Below, piece by piece: positions 60,840 through 64,000 of a stretch of 64,000 bases of DNA (its first letter is position 1; each line of letters starts with the position of its first letter). The notes under the pieces were generated by a model. That model saw only the letters and a list, made by a program, of their open reading frames with translations. It searched no databases and had not been told where the DNA came from. Source of the stretch: Halomonas sp. M20 (lineage in GTDB: Bacteria; Pseudomonadota; Gammaproteobacteria; Pseudomonadales; Halomonadaceae); NCBI RefSeq assembly GCF_020622265.1, contig NZ_JACNMQ010000003.1:1-64000 (forward strand). Reading direction: 5' to 3'. The position numbers were made by a program, and so were the translations under genes.

Positions 60840-62414
60840 ATGTCAGATACTCACACTTCCCGCCCACGTCCGGTGGCACTGATCATTCTCGACGGCTACG
60901 GCCATAGCGACAACCCGGAACACAACGCCATTCACGCGGCGAACACCCCGGTGATGGACGACCTGAAAAAACGCTACCCCAGCGGCTTGATATACACCGA
61001 TGGCAAATACGTCGGCCTGCCTCAGGGGCAGATGGGTAACTCCGAAGTCGGCCACATGAACCTGGGCGCCGGACGTATCGTTTATCAGGATTTCACCCGC
61101 ATCACCAAGGCCATCGAGGACGACGAGCTGGAGAGCATCGACGCCCTCACGGGCCCAATCGATGCAGCGATAAAGGCCGGTCGAGCGGTGCACCTGTTGG
61201 GCCTGCTCTCCCCGGGCGGCGTGCATAGCCATGAAGACCATATTCTCGCCATGGCGGAACTGGCAGCCCGTCGCGGCGCCAAGAAAATTTATGTGCATGC
61301 CTTTCTCGATGGCCGCGATACAGCACCGCAAAGCGCTCAAGGCTCTCTTGAACGTACCGATGCCAAGCTCGCCGAGCTGGTCGGCCGTGAGAATGGGTTC
61401 ATTGCTTCGATCATCGGGCGCTACTTCGCCATGGATCGTGACAACCGCTGGGACCGAGTCGAGCAGGCCTATCGTGTGATTACCCAGGGCGACGGCGAAC
61501 ATAGTGCCGACGACGCTGAATCGGGCCTCGCCGCGGCTTATGAGCGCGGCGAGACCGATGAGTTCGTCGCCGCCACCAGCATTCGCCCAACCGGTGAAGC
61601 CATCACCATGGCGGATGGCGATGCCGCCATCTTCATGAACTTCCGCGCCGATCGCGCCCGGGAGCTGACTCGCGCCTTCGTCGAAGATGACTTCGACGGT
61701 TTCAATCGCCAGGCACGACCCAAGCTTGCCGGTCGTGGCCTGGTGATGCTGACCCAGTACGCCGCGGATATTCCCGCGGACTGCGCCTTTCCCCCTTCCG
61801 GTCTGCACAACACCCTGGGTGAAGTGGTCGCCAATCGCGGCCTGACCCAGCTGCGTATCGCGGAAACCGAGAAGTACGCCCACGTCACTTTCTTCTTTTC
61901 CGGTGGCCGCGAAGAGGAGTATTCCGGCGAGACGCGGGAGCTGATTCCGTCACCCCAAGACGTCAAGACCTACGACGAGAAGCCTGAGATGAGCGCGGTG
62001 GAAGTCACCGATCGACTTGTCGCGGCCATCGACGCGGGCAGCTTCGATCTGATCGTGTGCAACTACGCCAACGGCGACATGGTGGGCCACACCGGCGACT
62101 TCGATGCGGCGGTCAAGGCGGTGGAAGTGCTCGACGAGTGCGTCAGCCGGGTGGTGGAGGCCATCGAGCGCGCGGGCGGCGAATGCCTGATCACTGCGGA
62201 TCACGGCAATGCCGAACAGATGGTCAATCCGGAGACCGGGGCGCCTCAAACCGCCCACACCACCTTCGAGGTGCCGCTGATCTACGTTACCCAGCGCAAG
62301 GCCAGCCTCAAGGAAGGCGGGCGCCTGTGCGATATCGCTCCAACCTTGCTGGCCATGATGGACGAGGCGATTCCCGACGAGATGACCGGCAACGTGCTGG
62401 TCGATTACTCCTAA
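60840..62414 (+). CDS. gpmI: 2,3-bisphosphoglycerate-independent phosphoglycerate mutase
   Basis: 524 aa, alkaline-phosphatase superfamily. [17 protein letters not shown] holds the first metal-binding Asp, [15 protein letters not shown] the phosphorylated Ser, [10 protein letters not shown] and [15 protein letters not shown] further metal ligands, and [10 protein letters not shown] the final His. It interconverts 3- and 2-phosphoglycerate; 2-phosphoglycerate is also the product of the glycerate kinase in this window. GCGAGG lies before the ATG. envC and ctpA follow on the same strand, the usual order. Confidence 0.97.
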   Translation: MSDTHTSRPRPVALIILDGYGHSDNPEHNAIHAANTPVMDDLKKRYPSGLIYTDGKYVGLPQGQMGNSEVGHMNLGAGRIVYQDFTRITKAIEDDELESIDALTGPIDAAIKAGRAVHLLGLLSPGGVHSHEDHILAMAELAARRGAKKIYVHAFLDGRDTAPQSAQGSLERTDAKLAELVGRENGFIASIIGRYFAMDRDNRWDRVEQAYRVITQGDGEHSADDAESGLAAAYERGETDEFVAATSIRPTGEAITMADGDAAIFMNFRADRARELTRAFVEDDFDGFNRQARPKLAGRGLVMLTQYAADIPADCAFPPSGLHNTLGEVVANRGLTQLRIAETEKYAHVTFFFSGGREEEYSGETRELIPSPQDVKTYDEKPEMSAVEVTDRLVAAIDAGSFDLIVCNYANGDMVGHTGDFDAAVKAVEVLDECVSRVVEAIERAGGECLITADHGNAEQMVNPETGAPQTAHTTFEVPLIYVTQRKASLKEGGRLCDIAPTLLAMMDEAIPDEMTGNVLVDYS

Positions 62415-62422
62415 GCTTGGTG

Positions 62423-63574
62423 ATGTCCGGCAGTCGTTACCCCACGCTCGCACTCGTTTGCATGCTGCTGTTTGCCCAGGGCCATTCGCTGGCCCTGGCG
62501 CAAACCAGTGAGCGCCAGGCCGAAGCGCGGGTAGACGCCATCAGCCGTGATATCCAGGCGCTGACCAAGCGCTTGAACACCACCCGGGAGGCCCGCAGCG
62601 ATGCCAGTCGCCAGCTTGAAGAGGTCGAGACGGCGCTGGCGGACACCCACGACCGTCTCGACACGCTACAGGCCGAGCGACGCAAGCTCGATGAGGAGAT
62701 AGAGATGCTCGAGCAGCGCCGCCGAGCCTTGCAGCGCGAGCGAGAGGAACAGCGCAAGGCCCTGGCAACGCAGATTCAGGCACTCTATCGGCTGGGCCAT
62801 TCGCCCCAACTCAAGCTGCTGCTCAATCAGGATGAGCCGGCGCGACTCGATCGGCTGCAGACGTATCTCAATCGTCTTTCCCAGGCCCGCAACGAGCGCA
62901 TCGATGCCCTGGCTCGCCTGGACACGCAACTGGCCGAGAATCGCACCTCCTTGGGCCAGCGACGAGAACGCCTGAACGATCTGATGGGAGAGCTCGAAAC
63001 CCAGAGCGCGACATTAATCAAGCGCACTCGTGAACGGGAAGCGCTGCTGGCCAAGCTCGATGCCCGCTACAGCGACGAAAAATCGCGCCTGACACAGCTT
63101 GATGAGGATCGAACCCAGGCCGAACGCGTGCTCGAGCAGGTGCGCGAAGAACTCAAGCGCCTCGACAAGCCGCCTCCTTCCACGGCCATTGCCGATACCA
63201 AGGGCGAGCTGCCCTGGCCGGTGCAGGGAAAAATACTTTCCGCTTTTGGCGACGGCGAAGGGGTCAATCGTAACGGCCTGGTCATTGCCGCCGTCGAAGG
63301 CACCGCCATCAAGGCCATCCACCCGGGGCGGGTGGTATTCGCCGACTGGATGCGTGGTTTCGGCAATCTGCTGATCATCGATCATGGCGACGACATCATG
63401 TCGCTTTACGCCCATGTCCAACGTTTTGATGTCATGCCGGGCGAACAGGTCGAACGCAACGACACCATCGCGACGGTGGGCAATACCGGCGGGCGCCCGC
63501 GAACGGCGCTCTATTTCGAAGTGCGACGCGACGGCAAGCCCATCAATCCGCGCCAGTGGATCGGGCAACGCTGA
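62423..63574 (+). CDS. envC: EnvC-type murein hydrolase activator
   Basis: 383 aa. Signal peptide (about residues 1-30), a long Arg/Glu/Leu-rich coiled coil (about 32-250), and a C-terminal LytM-like domain (about 265-380, from LPWPVQGKILSAFG to INPRQWIGQR). The LytM domain keeps the fold (FGNLLIIDHGDDIMSLYAH) but lacks the full zinc-ligand set, as in EnvC, which activates amidases at the division septum instead of cutting itself. The ATG at 62423 is 8 bases past the gpmI stop; the ribosome site is weak. Confidence 0.9.
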   Translation: MSGSRYPTLALVCMLLFAQGHSLALAQTSERQAEARVDAISRDIQALTKRLNTTREARSDASRQLEEVETALADTHDRLDTLQAERRKLDEEIEMLEQRRRALQREREEQRKALATQIQALYRLGHSPQLKLLLNQDEPARLDRLQTYLNRLSQARNERIDALARLDTQLAENRTSLGQRRERLNDLMGELETQSATLIKRTREREALLAKLDARYSDEKSRLTQLDEDRTQAERVLEQVREELKRLDKPPPSTAIADTKGELPWPVQGKILSAFGDGEGVNRNGLVIAAVEGTAIKAIHPGRVVFADWMRGFGNLLIIDHGDDIMSLYAHVQRFDVMPGEQVERNDTIATVGNTGGRPRTALYFEVRRDGKPINPRQWIGQR

Positions 63575-63657
63575 CGACTTGCATTCGCCAAGATGTAGCG
63601 TCGCCTTTGCGGTGACGCTATGCTGACCCCTTTGTTCGTTGCGATATGAGAGAAAGA

Positions 63658-64000
63658 ATGCGCCTTCCTCGTCTGATCCGGCTACTTCCCATCTTGTTGA
63701 TCGGCCTATCGCCGGTCGCCTTCAGCGCCCCTGAACAGCAGGCCGATGATGACCTGCCCGTGGCCGATATCCAGACCTTTGCCGAGGTGTTCGAGCGTAT
63801 CAAGCGTGCCTATGTGGATGAGGTGGATGACTCGACCCTGCTGCGCAATGCCATGCGCGGCATGCTCGGCGAACTCGATCCCCACTCGACCTATCTATCC
63901 AGCAAGGATTTCAAGGCGCTACGCGAATCCACCGAGGGCGAATTCGGCGGGATCGGCATCGAGGTCGGCCTGCAAGACGGCCAGCTCACTGTCATCGCCC
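63658..64000 (+). CDS. C-terminal processing protease CtpA-type (S41), N-terminal part, cut by window edge
   Basis: The frame is open to the window end (114 codons). A signal peptide (about residues 1-21, ending FSA) is followed by FAEVFERIKRAYVDEVDDS, MRGMLGELDPHSTYL and EFGGIGIEVGLQDGQLTVIA, the entry to the PDZ domain. This is the standard N-terminus of S41 tail-specific proteases; the catalytic Ser-Lys part lies beyond the edge. GAGAG precedes the ATG at 63658; an in-frame ATG at 63646 lacks a ribosome site. It follows envC, as in many gammaproteobacteria. Confidence 0.93.
   Translation, partial: MRLPRLIRLLPILLIGLSPVAFSAPEQQADDDLPVADIQTFAEVFERIKRAYVDEVDDSTLLRNAMRGMLGELDPHSTYLSSKDFKALRESTEGEFGGIGIEVGLQDGQLTVIA

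Noticed and set aside
60843-61883. 346-codon minus-strand frame opposite gpmI
   Set aside because: Fully inside gpmI on the other strand, with no domain similarity.
1-64000. CRISPR arrays, tRNA or rRNA genes, prophage
   Set aside because: No regularly spaced repeats, tRNA-like cloverleafs, rRNA segments or phage structural genes were noticed while reading the window; an RNA-model scan was not possible.

Overview
The window is a high-GC gammaproteobacterial chromosome segment, most likely from Halomonas or a close relative in the Halomonadaceae. This is inferred from conserved gene orders (xseB-ispA-dxs, gshB-tonB-yqgE-ruvX-pyrR-pyrB, secB next to a YibN-type rhodanese, gpmI-envC-ctpA), the ubiTUV genes, an NhaC-type antiporter and several TRAP transporters. 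No rRNA, tRNA, CRISPR array or prophage was seen. Both edges cut genes: a chemoreceptor at the left and a CtpA-type protease at the right.

Layout. 1-19 kb is mostly housekeeping: a dCache chemoreceptor, 3-hydroxybutyrate dehydrogenase, an orphan TAXI binding protein, speE, hemE, ribA, a TrhA-like membrane protein, nhaC with a glutathione transferase, djlA, the isoprenoid genes dxs-ispA with xseB, serA and a D-amino-acid deaminase. 19-21.7 kb holds ubiUV and convergent ubiT, for O2-independent ubiquinone synthesis. Matching FNR/Anr-like sites precede both units, and a 143-bp IS5-like MITE sits between them.

21.7-40.4 kb is a purine and glyoxylate catabolic island. PuuD, UraH and UraD convert urate to allantoin. 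HpxA racemises allantoin, PuuE opens it, and AllE and AllA carry ureidoglycine to glyoxylate. Gcl, Hyi, GlxR, a glycerate kinase and pyruvate kinase carry glyoxylate to pyruvate. Two NCS1 permeases probably import purines or allantoin. A GntR and an IclR regulator are encoded here, and each has a matching family of palindromic sites. The allantoate amidohydrolase step is missing. An AT-rich cytosolic-type 5'-nucleotidase gene inside the island has the exact boundaries and attC site of a single integron gene cassette, with no integrase in view.

40.4-50 kb carries an inactive dihydroorotase homologue (PyrC'/PyrX) separated from pyrB by a patatin/3-hydroxybutyrate dehydrogenase pair and an SDR, followed by the pyrB-pyrR-ruvX-yqgE-tonB-gshB cluster. 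50-59 kb is one catabolic locus: a GntR regulator, a class III CoA-transferase, two complete TRAP transporters and an HMG-CoA-lyase-like enzyme between them. It probably imports and cleaves a branched hydroxy-dicarboxylate. 59-64 kb returns to housekeeping genes (rsmE, secB, rhodanese, gpmI, envC, ctpA).
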